A DNA stretch of 64,000 nt from Monoplex corrugatus (GCA_030674185.1 JAPXFY010000016.1:38209966-38273965); one strand, 5' to 3'. Positions 1 to 11,474 are shown, counted from the stretch's first letter. The notes: a model not told the origin generated them from the letters alone. Program-made: numbers and translations.

Positions 1-45
1 TGGTGATTAAGGTGATGTGTGTGATGGAATTGATGTGACTGATGT

Positions 46-610
46 TTAAGGGGGGGAGGGGGGGGGAACAAACGCCGCTAAGTTTGATCTCTCACCTGTC
101 TCACCTGTCGGCGTCACCGGGTTCAGTGTTGGCCGCTGCGCTTGTTGACACCACCACCTCCCTCCAGCTACTCTGTCTTTACTTTTGTGGACAATTTCTT
201 GAATATTTTGGCCACTGATGTCGGTTATGTTCTCGATGTATGACATTGGAGGTCTGCTTTTCTTCCTTTTTGCCACTGATTTTCCTTGAAAGATGGTTGC
301 CATGAGGTCCGTATTCTTGCTACGTGACACATGGCCAATGTTAAAAGTCTTCTCTTGATGTCTGCTAGTACTTTTCTGGTGGTATCACGTTCTTCCAGGA
401 CACTTTCATTAGTTCTTCTATATGTCCATTTGGCTCGTAGTAGTCTCCGATAAAACCACATCTCTGCTGCCTCAGTTGTTCTGCATTCAGCTTTTCTGTG
501 AGTCCAGGCTTCGCAGCCATAAATCATGATTGGCCTGATCAAACATTTTAAAAGTCTAGTTTTCAGGCCATTTGGTATATGCCTCTGTCTTTCCAGACAT
601 GAATGAGTGG
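46..610 (-). mobile_element. LINE-A reverse transcriptase, C-terminal remnant
   Basis: Minus-strand translation gives [40 protein letters not shown] and, after a frameshift near 330-345, LMATIFQGK and NITDISGQNIQEI. This is the region after the RT palm in a widespread invertebrate non-LTR element type (YGCEAWT..MWF.RR.L). It is 5' truncated and frameshifted. Confidence 0.8.
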
Positions 611-849
611 GACTATTCTAAGTTTGATCTATGATAATAATAACGATGTATTCCCCAGTACATTGCCAGCGCGAAGGTTTAAGTACATGTACAGGTTTAT
701 CGCTTATCCATGATCATCTAGGATTTTCTCCTTCATATACATGTAGCATCGGTAGCTTAAATGTATATGTAATTTATTCCGGATATGGAGACGATATCTT
801 GAGAAACTGAAACCGATAACATGTGACATTAGCAATTGAAATGTGTTTT

Positions 850-1185
850 CTCAGGAGAATGTTGCGAGTTCCATGGACAGCAAAGGAAACAAACTAGACA
901 GTCTTGAAGGAGGCAGACACAAGAAGATCATTAATAAAGAAAATTAGGAAAAGACAAGCAACGTTTATAGGTAATCTTTTTAGGCAGGGGAAATTAGAGC
1001 ACCTGGTCACAATAGGAAAGCTGGAGGGTAAGAGAGCACCAGGTAGACCCAGAGAGAATATTTTGGCTGGATTTGCAGGGTGGTTGAGGACAGAAAGGGT
1101 GGGAGGTGTTCTTGCAGTGACAAGGGACAGTACGGAGGGCCATGATCGCCAACGCCATGCGGCAGGGCACATGATGATGATGATT
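850..1185 (+). mobile_element. LINE-B 3' end
   Basis: The translation gives [14 protein letters not shown], a stop, then [32 protein letters not shown] and the end of the RT-associated C-terminus. A short ATG-repeat tail (1171-1182) follows. The same 3' end recurs at 6.8-7.4 kb and twice in the 6.2-kb duplication. Confidence 0.8.
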
Positions 1186-1452
1186 AGCAGTGACAAGAGC
1201 ACAGTGTGTATGGCAGCTGATGTCACGATGCATAAGACACGTTGTGACACAGCCTATGAGACACTGACATGACAGTTACGTCATTCGTTAAGTCGATCGT
1301 TTGATTGATGTGTGTGTTTTTTTATTGTATGTTTTCTTTCAACGGTTAATACAACAGGACAGTACAATACCTTTAGGTCAGTTTTTCATGTCTGCTGGTG
1401 CTAAACGTTCCACTGACGTAATAGTGATGTTGACGTGATGTGACGTGTGCAG

Positions 1453-1496
1453 GTGATGCCGGGGAAGTTCGCAAGTTTATCATGGACAGAAACAAC
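1453..1496 (+). CDS. SHFL: Possible upstream SHFL exon
   Basis: A 44-nt segment lies between a good acceptor (gacgtgtgcag) and a strong donor (gtgagtaac). Read with a 2-nt split codon it gives [15 protein letters not shown] and ends in phase 0, matching the phase-0 start of the next exon. The peptide is too short to prove homology by eye. Adjacent sequence upstream is LINE-derived, so the preceding exon must lie before the window or be unrecognised. Confidence 0.45.
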
Positions 1497-1589
1497 GTGA
1501 GTAACGTCACTGTTCTCTTTTCTTTTTTCTAGTATGTTCTTCAGTGGTGTAGGATTAGAGTCGATTGAGTTGTATTTCATATGCATGCT

Positions 1590-1635
<46 letters not shown>

Positions 1636-4600
1636 AATGTGTATATATATATGCATATATATATATATATATATGTATACATATTATATATATATATATA
1701 TGCATACATACATTTACATATATATCTATAATGTACTGGATGGATCAGATTGGATTTGATTGAAATAAATCGTATTGCATGACAGTGTATTATATTGTAT
1801 TGCCATGTTTCGTTTTGTTTTGTTTTGTTTTGTTTTGCAATGGATTGTATTACGCGGTATGGTATTGAAGTATGTAGTGTTATAATATTGTGTTATATTG
1901 CAGTATATTACGTCTTAGTGCAACGTCTTGTATTGCATAAAGTCACATTGAATTGTGTTGTATTGTATTGCATTGCATTGTATTGTATTGTATTGTATTG
2001 TGTTGTACTGTGTTGCATGCGTTGCATTGTATCGTGTTGTGTTGTATCGTATCGTGTTGTGTTGTGCTGTGTTGTATTGTGTTGTGTTGTGTCGTATTGT
2101 ACCGTATCGTATCGAGATGTGTTGTGTTGTATTGTGTCGTATCGTAGCGTAACGTATTTTGTTGTAGTGTTGTGTAGCGTATTGTGTTGTGTTGTGTTGT
2201 GTTTATTGTATTGCATTGCATTGCATTGCATTGCATTATATCTATTGTATCGTATTGTATCGTATCGTATCGTATCGTATCGTATCGTATGGTATCGTAT
2301 TGTATCGTATCGTATCGTATCGTATTGTATCGTATTGTATCGTATGGTATCGTATTGTATCGTATCGTATCGTATTGTATCGTATCGTATTGTATTGTAT
2401 TGTATCGTATTGTATCGTATCGTATTGTATCGTATCGTATCGTATTGTATCGTATGTATTTGTATTGTATCGTATTGTATTGTATCGTATCGTATTGTAT
2501 CGTATTGTATCGTATTGTATTGTATCGTATCGTATTGTATCGTATCGTATGGTATCGTATTGTATCGTATTGTATCGTATTGTATCGTATCGTATTGTAT
2601 TGTATTGTATCGTATTGTATCGTATCGTATTGTATTGTATCGTATCGTATCGTATCGTATTGTATCGTATTGTATTGTATCGTATTGTATCGTATCGTAT
2701 TGTATCGTATCGTATTGTATCGTATTGTATTGTATCGTATTGTATCGTATCGTATCGTATTGTATCGTATTGTATCGTATTGTATTGTATCGTATTGTAT
2801 TGTATCGCATCGTATCGTATCGTATCGTATTGTATCGTATTGTATTGTATTGTATTGTATCGTATCGTATTGTATTGTATCGTATTGTATTGTATCGTAT
2901 CGTATCGTATTGTATCGTATTGTATTGTATTGTATCGTATCGTATTGTATTGTATCGTATTGTATTGTATCGTATCGTATCGTATTGTATCGTATTGTAT
3001 CGTATCGTATCGTATCGTATCGTATTGTATCGTATCGTATTGTATCGTATCGTATCGTATGTATCGTATTGTATTGTATCGTATTGTATTGTATCGTATC
3101 GTATCGTATTGTATCGTATTGTATCGTATTGTATTGTATCGTATCGTATTGTATCGTATCGTATCGTATCGTATTGTTATTGTATCGTATCGTATTGTAT
3201 CGTATTGTATCGTATCGTATGTATCGTATCGTATCGTATCGTATCGTATTGTATCGTATCGTATTGTATCGTATTGTATCGTATCGTATTGTATCGTATC
3301 GTATCGTATTGTATTGTATTGTATTGTATCGTATTGTATTGTATCGTATTGTATCGTATCGTATCGTATCGTATCGTATCGTATTGTATCGTATGTATGT
3401 ATCGTATGTATTGTATTGTATTGTATCGTATTGTATCGTATTGTATCGTATTGTATCGTATTGTATCGTTTGTATCGTATTGTATCGTATCGTATCGTAT
3501 TTCGTATCGTATCGTATGTATGTATTGTATTAGTATGTATTGTATTGTATTGTTGATGTGCAGGCCCTGGTGGAGAACCTCAGGCGTGACTCTCACTACG
3601 TACAGACGGCACTGGCACAGGGCGTGGAGACCAGCACCCATCTGTTTGCCTGTGGTCCCTGTGACCGCTACTGGTGGCGTAGAGTGCCCGCCAGAAAACA
3701 GGTCTGTCCGTCTGTCCGTCTGTCCGTCTGTCTGTCTGTCTGTCTGTGCGTCTGTCTGTCTGTCGTCTTGTCTATCTATCTGTCTGCTGTCTTTCTATTA
3801 GCCTCCTGCATGTCTGTCTGTCTGCCTGCATGCATGCCTGCCTATCTGCCTGCCCGCCTGTCTGTCTCTCTGCCGGTCTGTCTCTCTGCCGGCCTGTCTG
3901 TTTCTTTGTCTGTATTTCTGTTTGCCTGCTGTCTGTCTGTCTGTCTGTCTGTCCTGTCTGTCTTGTCTGTTGTCTGTCTGTCTGTCTGTCTCTCTGCCTA
4001 GCTGCTTGTCTGTCTATCTGTCATGCCTGCCTGCCTGCCTGCCTGCCTGTCTGTCTATCGGCCTGTCTACCTGCCTGTCTGTCTCTCCGTCCGTCTGTCC
4101 GTCAAAGTCTTTCCGTCTGTCTGTCTGTCTGGCTCTGTGCCTGCCTGTCTGTCTGTCTGTCTGTCTTCCTGTCTAACTGTCTGTCTCTCCGTCCGTCTGT
4201 CCGTCTTACAGACTTTCCGTCTGCCTAACGTTTGGTCTGCCTGCTTGTCTGCCTGTTTGTCTGCCTGTCTGCCTACCTGTCTGTCTGTCTACCTGTCTGC
4301 CCGCCATCGTCATCTAACTCCGTTGATAATATGATACGGATGGGACACACAGCAACAAGACACGATCCTCCATCTCTGTCTGTGGGGTGCAGCCAGCAAC
4401 AATCAGTTCAGACACATACTGAGATCTGTCCAGTCTTTGATAGTTACCACCCAGCTCTTCCTCTGTCCACCATGGCGACGGCCTCCTTCAAGGGTGCCCT
4501 CAATAAACTCTGAGGCATACATTAAGACCCTAACGAGGCTCAAAGCGAGAATCCGACGACTGAGACCCAACTTGCAAATCGATAATGTCCTCCTTCTGCA

Positions 4601-6045
4601 TGACAATGCTCGATCACACACAAACATCAGGACAAGGGAGACAATCGCCTCATTCGGGTGGACAACTTTAACGCATCCTCCATACTCACCAGACTTAGCG
4701 CCTTCAGACTATCATCTCTTCGGCCCCATGAAAGAGGGTTTGAGAGGCAAACGTTGTGCCAGTGACGAGAAAGTGAAAACTGCTGGCAAGACGTGGCTCC
4801 AAGCACAGTTAACAGGATTTTACGAGGCAGGGACACATGCCCTTATTCGAAGGTGGAACATTGCTATTGAGAGAAACGGTGACTATGTTGAGAAGTAGGG
4901 GTGTGATCCCCAGAGAACCAGCTTCATTTTGATGTATGATACATGTTCCTGAGTCGATAATTGTTCCTGTACTAAAGAAAAAGGCATTACTTTTTGACTC
5001 ATCCTCGTATTAACAACAATGATGATAATAATGATGTGATGATGATAATATTATTAGTGATGATGATGATGATAATGATGATGATGATATAATAATAATA
5101 ACAACAACAATAATGATAATAATAATAATAAGATGATGATGATGACGACGATGATAATAATAATAGTAATATTAATAGTGATAACGATACATCATCATCA
5201 TCATAATGATAAAAATAATAATGAGAATAATAATAGCAAGAATAATAATAATATTGATAACGATAACAATGACAATATCAATATTGATAATAATCATGTG
5301 ATGATGATTATTATTATAATGATTGTGATGATGATGAAGATGAAAGATATTTTCACTCGTTTAATCCAAGTACGCTGTAGCACTCTTAAATCCAGAATTA
5401 TGTATTTATACAGGACAAAATACAATGCATATATGCATGGATATACAGTGTGAGTGTTTCTTTGTGTGTACATGTGAGTGTGTGTGTGACTGTGAATGTG
5501 TATGTGTGTGTGACTGTAAATGCGTGTGTGTGCGTGTAAATCTGTGTGTGTGTGTGTGTACGTGTGTGTGTGTGTCTGTGTGTCTGTGTATGTGTGTCAG
5601 TGTGTGTGTCTGTGTGTACGTGTGCGTGTGTGTGTGTGTCCGTGCGTGTGTGTGTATGTGTGTGTCTGTGTGTGTGTGTGTGTGTGTTCTCGTGTGTGTG
5701 TGTCTATGTGTGTGTGTGTGTCATTGTGTTGTCTGTGTGGTGTGTGTGTGTGTCATTGTGTATGTCTGTGTGTGTGTCTGTGTGTGTGTGTGTCTGTGTG
5801 TGTCTGTGTGTGTGTCTGTGTGTGTGTGTGTGTCTGTGTGTGTGTGTGTCTGTGTGTGTGTGTTGTCTGTGTGTGTGTCGTGTGTGTGTGTGTCTGTGTG
5901 TGTGTCTGTGTGTGTGCAGGTGTCTAAGTGCACGTATTGCAAGACCAAATATGAGCCTGTACCACGTGACCAGGAATGGGGACTGGCCAAGTTTGAATGC
6001 GACTGTGGAAACGTGTTCTGGTGAGTCTCACACACACACACACAC

Positions 6046-6098
<53 letters not shown>

Positions 6099-6103
6099 TC
6101 TCA

Positions 6104-6170
<67 letters not shown>

Positions 6171-7353
6171 ACACACATACACAGACACTTACACAGACAC
6201 ATACACTTTCTGTATGTCTCTCTCTCTCTTTCTCTCTCTCTCTCTCACTCACGCATGCACACACACACACACACACACTCACTCACACACACACACAAAT
6301 ACCAATCACACACGCACACAAACACACACGCACACGCTCTCTCTCACGCACACAAACTTACAAACACACATGCAAATACGCATAGGCTGGGGTTGACCTG
6401 GTTGGTGCGCGTTGTGTGGCCGTGTCCCGGGGTTTGTCATCTCCCTATATTGCCATTCGATTTGTAAACAAGGAACTGATGACTGGGTCCGAATCGGTCA
6501 TGCAAACCATGAATAGTCTCCCTTTGCTTAAAGAAATGACTATCGAATGGCGTCAGGTGGTTGGGAGATGATTGTCCGGAGGGTGGTGAGGCATTGGTGC
6601 TCAGGGTCCCATCTGCATTCTCTTGATATTTCGTGTTAACAAAATTGGTATCTAGAAGTCATGAAGTCATGGTAATTAGTAAAAAAAAAAAAAAAAAAAA
6701 AACAACAACAACAAAAAGAAGAAATCTTCTCATAAATCCCCTCATGCAAAATAACAGTAAATGACACAACACTGAGACAGGCTGATAAGTTTAAATATCT
6801 GGGAACGGCGATCTCACCAGACGGCAGATGCACATCAGATAGCCAGCAGAATCGACCAAGCCAAAACAGCATTGAAGAAAATGAATGCCTATCAATGAAC
6901 ATCAGGAAGAGAGTTCTTGAGTGTAAAATAAACCGACACTGTTGTACGGTTGTGAACGTGAACAGTCAACACGCAAAGTCAGAAGAAAATTGAGCCAACT
7001 GAAAAGTGGTTTATGAGAAGAATGTTGAGAGTTCCATGGACATCAAAGAAAACAAACGAGACAGTCTTGAAGGAAGCAGACACAAGAAGATCGTTGATAA
7101 AGAAGATTACGAAAAGACAAGCAACACTTACAGGTCATTTCATGAGAAAGAGAGAAAATAAAGCACCTGGTCACATCAGGAAAACTGAATAAAAAAAGAA
7201 CACCAGGTAGATCCAAGAAGAAAATATTGGACGGACTTACAGGGTGGCTGAGGACAGAGAGGGTGGGAGATAGTTGTACTTGCAGCGACAAGGGATAGAT
7301 TCGTGGGGGGGGGGGGGGGGCATGATCGCCGACGCCAAACGGCGGGGCACATC

Positions 7354-7391
<38 letters not shown>

Positions 7392-10300
7392 ATATCTAGA
7401 GTGTGAAGTGACTACGAAGTGAATGGCATGTTGATGTTACAGGGGTGCAGGGTGGATGAACCACACGGAGAGTCCCTGCTACAGGTGCCGCCGTCCGGTG
7501 TACCCCCAGGAGATTGTTCCCCCTGTCGGCAGAAAGCTGCAGAAGACTGTCCAGCAGCAACACAGCTGCTCAGCTCCCAACTGCTACAACAGGGCGCACA
7601 GCCATAGTGAGCACAGTAGTTGTTGTAGTTTGTTGTGGTGTTGTTGGTGGTGGTGGTGATGATGTTATTGTTGTCGTTGTTGTTATTGTTGTTGTTGTTT
7701 GTTGACGTTGTCGTCGTTGTTGTAATGGTTGTTTTGTTGTTGTCATTGTCGTCGTTGTTGTTCTTGTTGTTGTCGACGGTTTTGTTATTATGGTTGTTTT
7801 ATTGCTATCATTTGTTGTTGTTGCCAAGGTTGTTTTATTGTTGTTGTCATCGTCGTCATTGTTGTCATTCTTGTTGTTGTTATAGTTTTCTTGTTGCCGT
7901 CGTTGTTGTTGTTGTATGATTGTTTTTGTTGTTTTCGTTATCGTTGTTGTCATTGTTGTTTTTGTTATGGTTGTTTTGTTGTTGTTGTCGTCGTTGTTGT
8001 TGTTGTCGTCGTTGTTGTTGTCGTCGTTGTTGTCATCGTCGTCCTCGTTGCTTTTGTTGTTGTTTTTTTGGTGCTATTGTTGTTGTTGTTGTCGTTAATT
8101 TGGTTGTTGTCAATTTGTTGTTGTTGTTGCTTGATATCGTTGTTGTTGCTCTTCTTTTCTCTTTGTTGTGGTCGTTGTTGTAATTTGTCTATACACATCT
8201 TGACAACAAAATGACTGTATTTGTGAATCCACTTACACTATGTGTATGTCAGTTTATTGACTGTTATTTTGCAAAATATTACACTATGTGCGAACTGTGT
8301 ACATTGTATGTGGCAGGGCCATATGACTTAGAGTGTGTACACACGATAATGTGCAATGTGTGTGACAGGGCCATATGACTTAGAGTGTGTACACACGACA
8401 ATGTGCAATGTGTGACAGGGCCATATGACTTAGAGTGTGTACACAATAATATACAATGTGTGTGACAGGGCCATATGACTTAGAGTGTGTACACACGATA
8501 ATGTGCAATGTGTGTGACAGGGCCATATGACTTAGAGTGTGTACACAATAATATACATGTACAATGTATGTGACAGGGCCATATGACTTAGAGTGTGTAC
8601 ACACGATAATATACAATGTGTGTGACAGGGCCATATGACTTAGAGTGTGTACACACGATAATATACAATGTGTGTGACAGGGCCATATGACTTTGAGTGT
8701 TTACACACGATAATATACAATGTGTGACAGGGCCGTATGACTCAGTGTTGTACATGATAATATACAATGTGTGTGACAGGGCCACTTGACATAGTGTGTA
8801 CACACGATAATATACAATGTGTGACAGGGCCATATGACTCAGTGTGTACACACGATAATATACAATGTGTGACAGGGCCATATGACTCAGTGTGTACACA
8901 CGATAATATACAATGTGTGACAGGACCACTTGACATAGTGTGTACACACGATAATATACAATGTGTGACAGGGCCACATGACATAGTGTGTACACACGAT
9001 AATATACAATGTGTGACAGGGCCACATGACATAGTGTGTACACACGATAATATACAATGTGTGTGACAGGGCCACATGACTCAGTGTGTATACACGATAA
9101 TATACAATGTGTGACAGGACCACTTGACATAGTGTGTACACACGATAATATACAATGTGTGACAGGGCCATATGACTCAGTGTGTACACACGATAATATA
9201 CAATGTGTGACAGGACCACTTGACACAGTGTGTACACACGATAATATACAATGTGTGACAGGGCCATATGACTCAGTGTGTACACACGATAATATACAAT
9301 GTGTGACAGGACCACTTGACACAGTGTGTACACACGATAATATACAATGTGTGACAGGGCCATATGACTCATGTGTTACACACGATAATATACAATGTGT
9401 GACAGGGCCACTTGACATAGTGTGTACACACGATAATATACAATGTGTGACAGGGCCACATGACATAGTGTGTACACAAGATAATATACAATGTGTGACA
9501 GGGCCACTTGACATAGTGTGTACACACGATAATATACAATGTGTGCGACAGGGCCACGTGACAGAGTGTGTACACACGATAATATACAATGTGTGTGACA
9601 GGGCCACTTGACATAGTGTGTACACACGATAATATACAATGTGTGTGACAGGGCCACGTGACATAGTGTGTACACACGATAATATACAATGTGTGTGACA
9701 GGGCCACGTGACAGAGTGTGTACACACGATAACATACAATGTGTGTGACAGGGCCACGTGACTCAGTGTGTACACACGATAATATACAATGTGTGACAGG
9801 GCCACGTGACAGAGTGTGTACACACGATAATATACAATGTGTGTGACAGGGCCACTTGACACAGTGTGTACACACGATAATATACAATGTGTGTGACAGG
9901 GCCATATGACACAGTGTGTACACACGATAATATACAATGTGTGTGACAGGGCCACTTGACACAGTGTGTACACACGATAATATACAATGTGTGTGACAGG
10001 GCCACATGACACAGTGTGTACACACGATAATATACAATGTGTGTGACAGGGCCACATGACACAGTGTGTACACACGATAATATACAATGTGTGTGACAGG
10101 GCCACATGACTCAGTGTGTACACACGATAATGTGCAATGTGTTTGACAGGGCCACATGACATTGTGTGTACACACGATAATATACAATGTGGGACAGGGC
10201 CACATGACTCAATGTGTACACACGATAATATACAATGTGTGTGACAGGGCCACTTGACACAGTGTGTACACACGATAATATACAATGTGTGACAGGGCCA

Positions 10301-11474
10301 CTTGACATAGTGTGTACACACGTTAATATACAATGTGTGTGACAGGACCACTTGACAGAGTGTGTACACACGATAATATACAATGTGTGTGACAGGGCCA
10401 TATGATTTAGAATGTGTACACACGATAATATACAATGTGTGTGACAGGGCCACATGACTCAGTATGTACACACGATAATATACAATGTGTGACAGGGCCA
10501 CTTGACACAGTGTGTACACACGATAATATACAATGTGTGTGACAGGGCCACATGACTCAGTGTGTACACACGATAATATACAATGTGTGACAGGGCCACT
10601 TGACACAGTGTGTACACACGATAATATACAATGTGTATGACAGGCCACGTGACAGAGTGTGTACACACGATAATATACAATGTGTGTGACAGGGCCACGT
10701 GACAGAGTGTGTACACACGATAATATACAATGTGTGTGACAGGGCCACTTGACACAGTGTGTACACACGATAATATACAATGTGTGTGACAGGGCCACTT
10801 GACTCGGTGTGTACACACGATGATATACAATGTGTGTGACAGGGCCACTTGACACAGTGTGTACACACGATAATATACAATGTGTGTGACAGGGCCACTT
10901 GACTCGGTGTGTACACACGATAATATACAATGTGTGTGACAGGGCCACGTGACTCAGTGTGTACACACGATAATATACAATGTGTGTGACAGGGCCACTT
11001 GACACAGTGTGTACACACGATAATATACAATGTGTGTGACATGGCCACGTGACTCAGTGTGTACACACGATAATATACAATGTGTGTGACAGGGCCACTT
11101 GACACAGTGTGTACACACGATAATATACAATGTGTGTGACAGGGCCACGTGACTCAGTGTGTACACACGATAATATACAATGTGTGTGACAGGGCCACTT
11201 GACACAGTGTGTACACACGATAATATACAATGTGTGTGACAGGGCCACATGACTCAGTGTGTACACACGATAATATACAATGTGTGTGACAGGACCACAT
11301 GACTCAGTGTGTCCACACGAGCAGTCCATCAGGAAGAAAAGAGTGATGTACCCTAGTGCCGAACACGCCAGCTCAGGGTCCACAGTGACCACCTTCATGT
11401 CGCAGGGAGAACTGGCAGAGGACTATGTTGACCTCCCATCCCTGCCTGGCGTGCCAGAAGTGGATGAGGACTAG
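1453..11474 (+). CDS. SHFL: Shiftless homologue, gene model (3' part)
   Basis: Gene-level entry: join of 1453-1496 (tentative), 3564-3701, 5920-6020, 7443-7606 and 11308-11474, ending in TAG. Exon phases match at each junction: 3701/5920 in phase 0, TG|G (Trp) at 6020/7443, A|TG (Met) at 7606/11308. The four firm exons encode 189 residues. They contain [60 protein letters not shown] and [13 protein letters not shown], a motif series I recognise as the zinc-ribbon core and C-terminal block of vertebrate SHFL (UPF0515 family). Vertebrate SHFL binds RNA and stalled ribosomes, inhibits programmed -1 frameshifting of several RNA viruses, and is interferon-induced. Human SHFL is about 291 residues, so roughly 90 N-terminal residues are missing here. 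Whether the invertebrate protein has the same activity is inference. Confidence 0.9.
1580..1735. repeat. ATACAT / TA microsatellite
   Basis: An (ATACAT)n run passes into (TA)n with minor interruptions. It lies in the intron after the tentative SHFL exon. Confidence 0.95.
1800..3553. repeat. Pentanucleotide array TATYG, 1.7 kb
   Basis: Early units are GTTTT- and GTGTT-like. From about 2240 the array is almost purely GTATC and GTATT in irregular order. It ends about 10 bp before the SHFL exon-B acceptor. The 668-, 449- and 455-codon open frames across it are by-products of a 5-bp period that contains no stop codon. Confidence 0.98.
3564..3701 (+). CDS. SHFL: SHFL exon B (start of zinc-ribbon)
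   Basis: This 46-codon exon is phase 0 at both ends. The acceptor is gatgtgcag (3555-3563), immediately after the pentanucleotide array. The donor is acag|gtctgt, where the GT is already the first unit of a CTGT array. The product ends in [18 protein letters not shown], matching the first CxxC pair, the WWRRVP signature and the basic stretch of vertebrate SHFL. The earlier half ([20 protein letters not shown]) is less conserved. Confidence 0.9.
3702..4312. repeat. CTGT/CTGC tetranucleotide array
   Basis: GTCTGTCCGTCTGTCC at the start grades into CTGT and CTGC blocks. Its first GT is the exon-B splice donor. It has no stop codons over long stretches, which creates apparent Cys/Leu/Ser-rich frames. 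Confidence 0.95.
4485..5010 (+). mobile_element. mariner transposon remnant, 3' half
   Basis: The frame 4500-4898 reads [46 protein letters not shown] and finally [12 protein letters not shown]. Thirty-four residues separate the two visible catalytic Asp residues, the D34D spacing of mariner transposases. The N-terminal DNA-binding half and first catalytic Asp are not recognisable. The 3' terminal inverted repeat ends ttactttttgactcatcctcgta-like at 4983-5010. It is inserted in a SHFL intron. Confidence 0.85.
5020..5335. repeat. GAT/AAT trinucleotide array
   Basis: Mixed GAT, AAT and AAC trinucleotides directly follow the mariner terminus. Confidence 0.9.
5440..5917. repeat. TG microsatellite reaching the exon-C acceptor
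   Basis: (GT)n with GTCT and GTCA interruptions runs without a break into the gtgcag acceptor at 5919. Confidence 0.97.
5920..6020 (+). CDS. SHFL: SHFL exon C (zinc-ribbon)
   Basis: A 101-nt exon between a TG-repeat acceptor (gtgtgtgcag) and the donor gtgagtctcaca. It encodes [18 protein letters not shown] followed by [14 protein letters not shown]. The two Cys pairs, YEPVP and WGLA-F-C are the most recognisable SHFL motifs. It ends with two bases of a Trp codon completed by the next exon. The acceptor's pyrimidine tract has been replaced by a TG microsatellite, and the donor runs directly into a CA microsatellite. Confidence 0.93.
6027..6375. repeat. CA / CT microsatellites after the exon-C donor
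   Basis: The donor gtgagtct is followed at once by (CA)n, then (CT)n, (CA)n and mixed tracts. Confidence 0.97.
6425..6645. repeat. About 215-bp interspersed repeat, copy 1
   Basis: Homologous over its length to about 38.08-38.29 kb and its duplicate at 44.31-44.52 kb (shared: gactgggtccgaat, ggtgaggcatt, gggtcccatc, gttaac). The first 140 bp fold back: catctccc..cattcga pairs with tcgaatg..gggagatg. It may be a small non-autonomous element. Confidence 0.65.
6740..7392 (+). mobile_element. LINE-B 3' end, longer copy
   Basis: A degenerate frame gives [26 protein letters not shown], then [13 protein letters not shown] and the same C-terminus as at 0.85 kb, interrupted by stops and by an 18-base G run (about 7303-7320). 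The 3' tail is (ATG)n at 7352-7392. A poly-A run and AAC repeats sit just upstream at 6680-6712. It is inserted between SHFL exons C and D. Confidence 0.8.
7443..7606 (+). CDS. SHFL: SHFL exon D (second Cys cluster)
   Basis: The acceptor is gttacag (ends 7442). The first base completes Trp, then [29 protein letters not shown] and later [11 protein letters not shown] follow. CYRC..PVYP...PP and HSCSA.(N/D)CYNR are characteristic of SHFL. The donor gtgagc at 7607 leaves one base (A) for the next exon. A GAT-repeat-tailed LINE ends about 50 bp upstream, and a TTG array begins a few bases after the donor. Confidence 0.92.
7611..8190. repeat. TTG/TCG trinucleotide array
   Basis: (TTG)n with GTC and ATT interruptions starts within about 10 bp of the exon-D donor. 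Apparent Val/Leu-rich frames are artefacts. Confidence 0.96.
8290..11307. repeat. 50-bp minisatellite, about 60 copies
   Basis: Units of 50 bp (48-bp variants at about 8.8-9.5 kb) have the form ataatatacaatgtgtgtg + acagggccacatgactcag + tgtgtacacacg. The last unit contains the SHFL terminal acceptor, so the array abuts and includes the exon's first bases. The 5' units (8.29-8.75 kb) are the most diverged. Open frames on both strands are by-products. Confidence 0.97.
11308..11474 (+). CDS. SHFL: SHFL terminal exon
   Basis: The acceptor is gactcag (ends 11307). The split codon A|TG gives Met, followed by [20 protein letters not shown], then [19 protein letters not shown] and an acidic end PEVDED with TAG at 11472-11474. 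SSGSTV and SQG.L.ED match the conserved C-terminal block of vertebrate SHFL. The leucine/acidic stretch falls where a nuclear export signal is described in the human protein. The first 13 bases of the exon are nearly identical to the end of the 50-bp minisatellite unit that fills the preceding intron. By eye I found no canonical AATAAA close downstream. Confidence 0.9.

Noticed and set aside
1795..3801. 668-codon open frame rich in Tyr/Ile/Val/Ser/Cys, and parallel frames on both strands
   Set aside because: Pure by-product of a stop-free 5-bp repeat; its only real coding part is the overlapping SHFL exon B at 3564-3701.
4437..4898. Functional mariner transposase
   Set aside because: The N-terminal DNA-binding half and first catalytic Asp are absent; only the 3' half and one inverted repeat remain.
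5425..6385. Cys/Val-rich and Thr/His-rich 'secreted peptide' frames in CA/TG and CT tracts (also at 57.1-57.5, 60.8-61.0 and 63.0-63.2 kb)
   Set aside because: Dinucleotide repeats are open in several frames; no signal peptide, homologue or exon support.
8588..11005. 805-codon minus-strand frame of Cys/His/Val repeats
   Set aside because: Read-through of the 50-bp minisatellite; the opposite strand holds the SHFL acceptor, and other frames are equally open.
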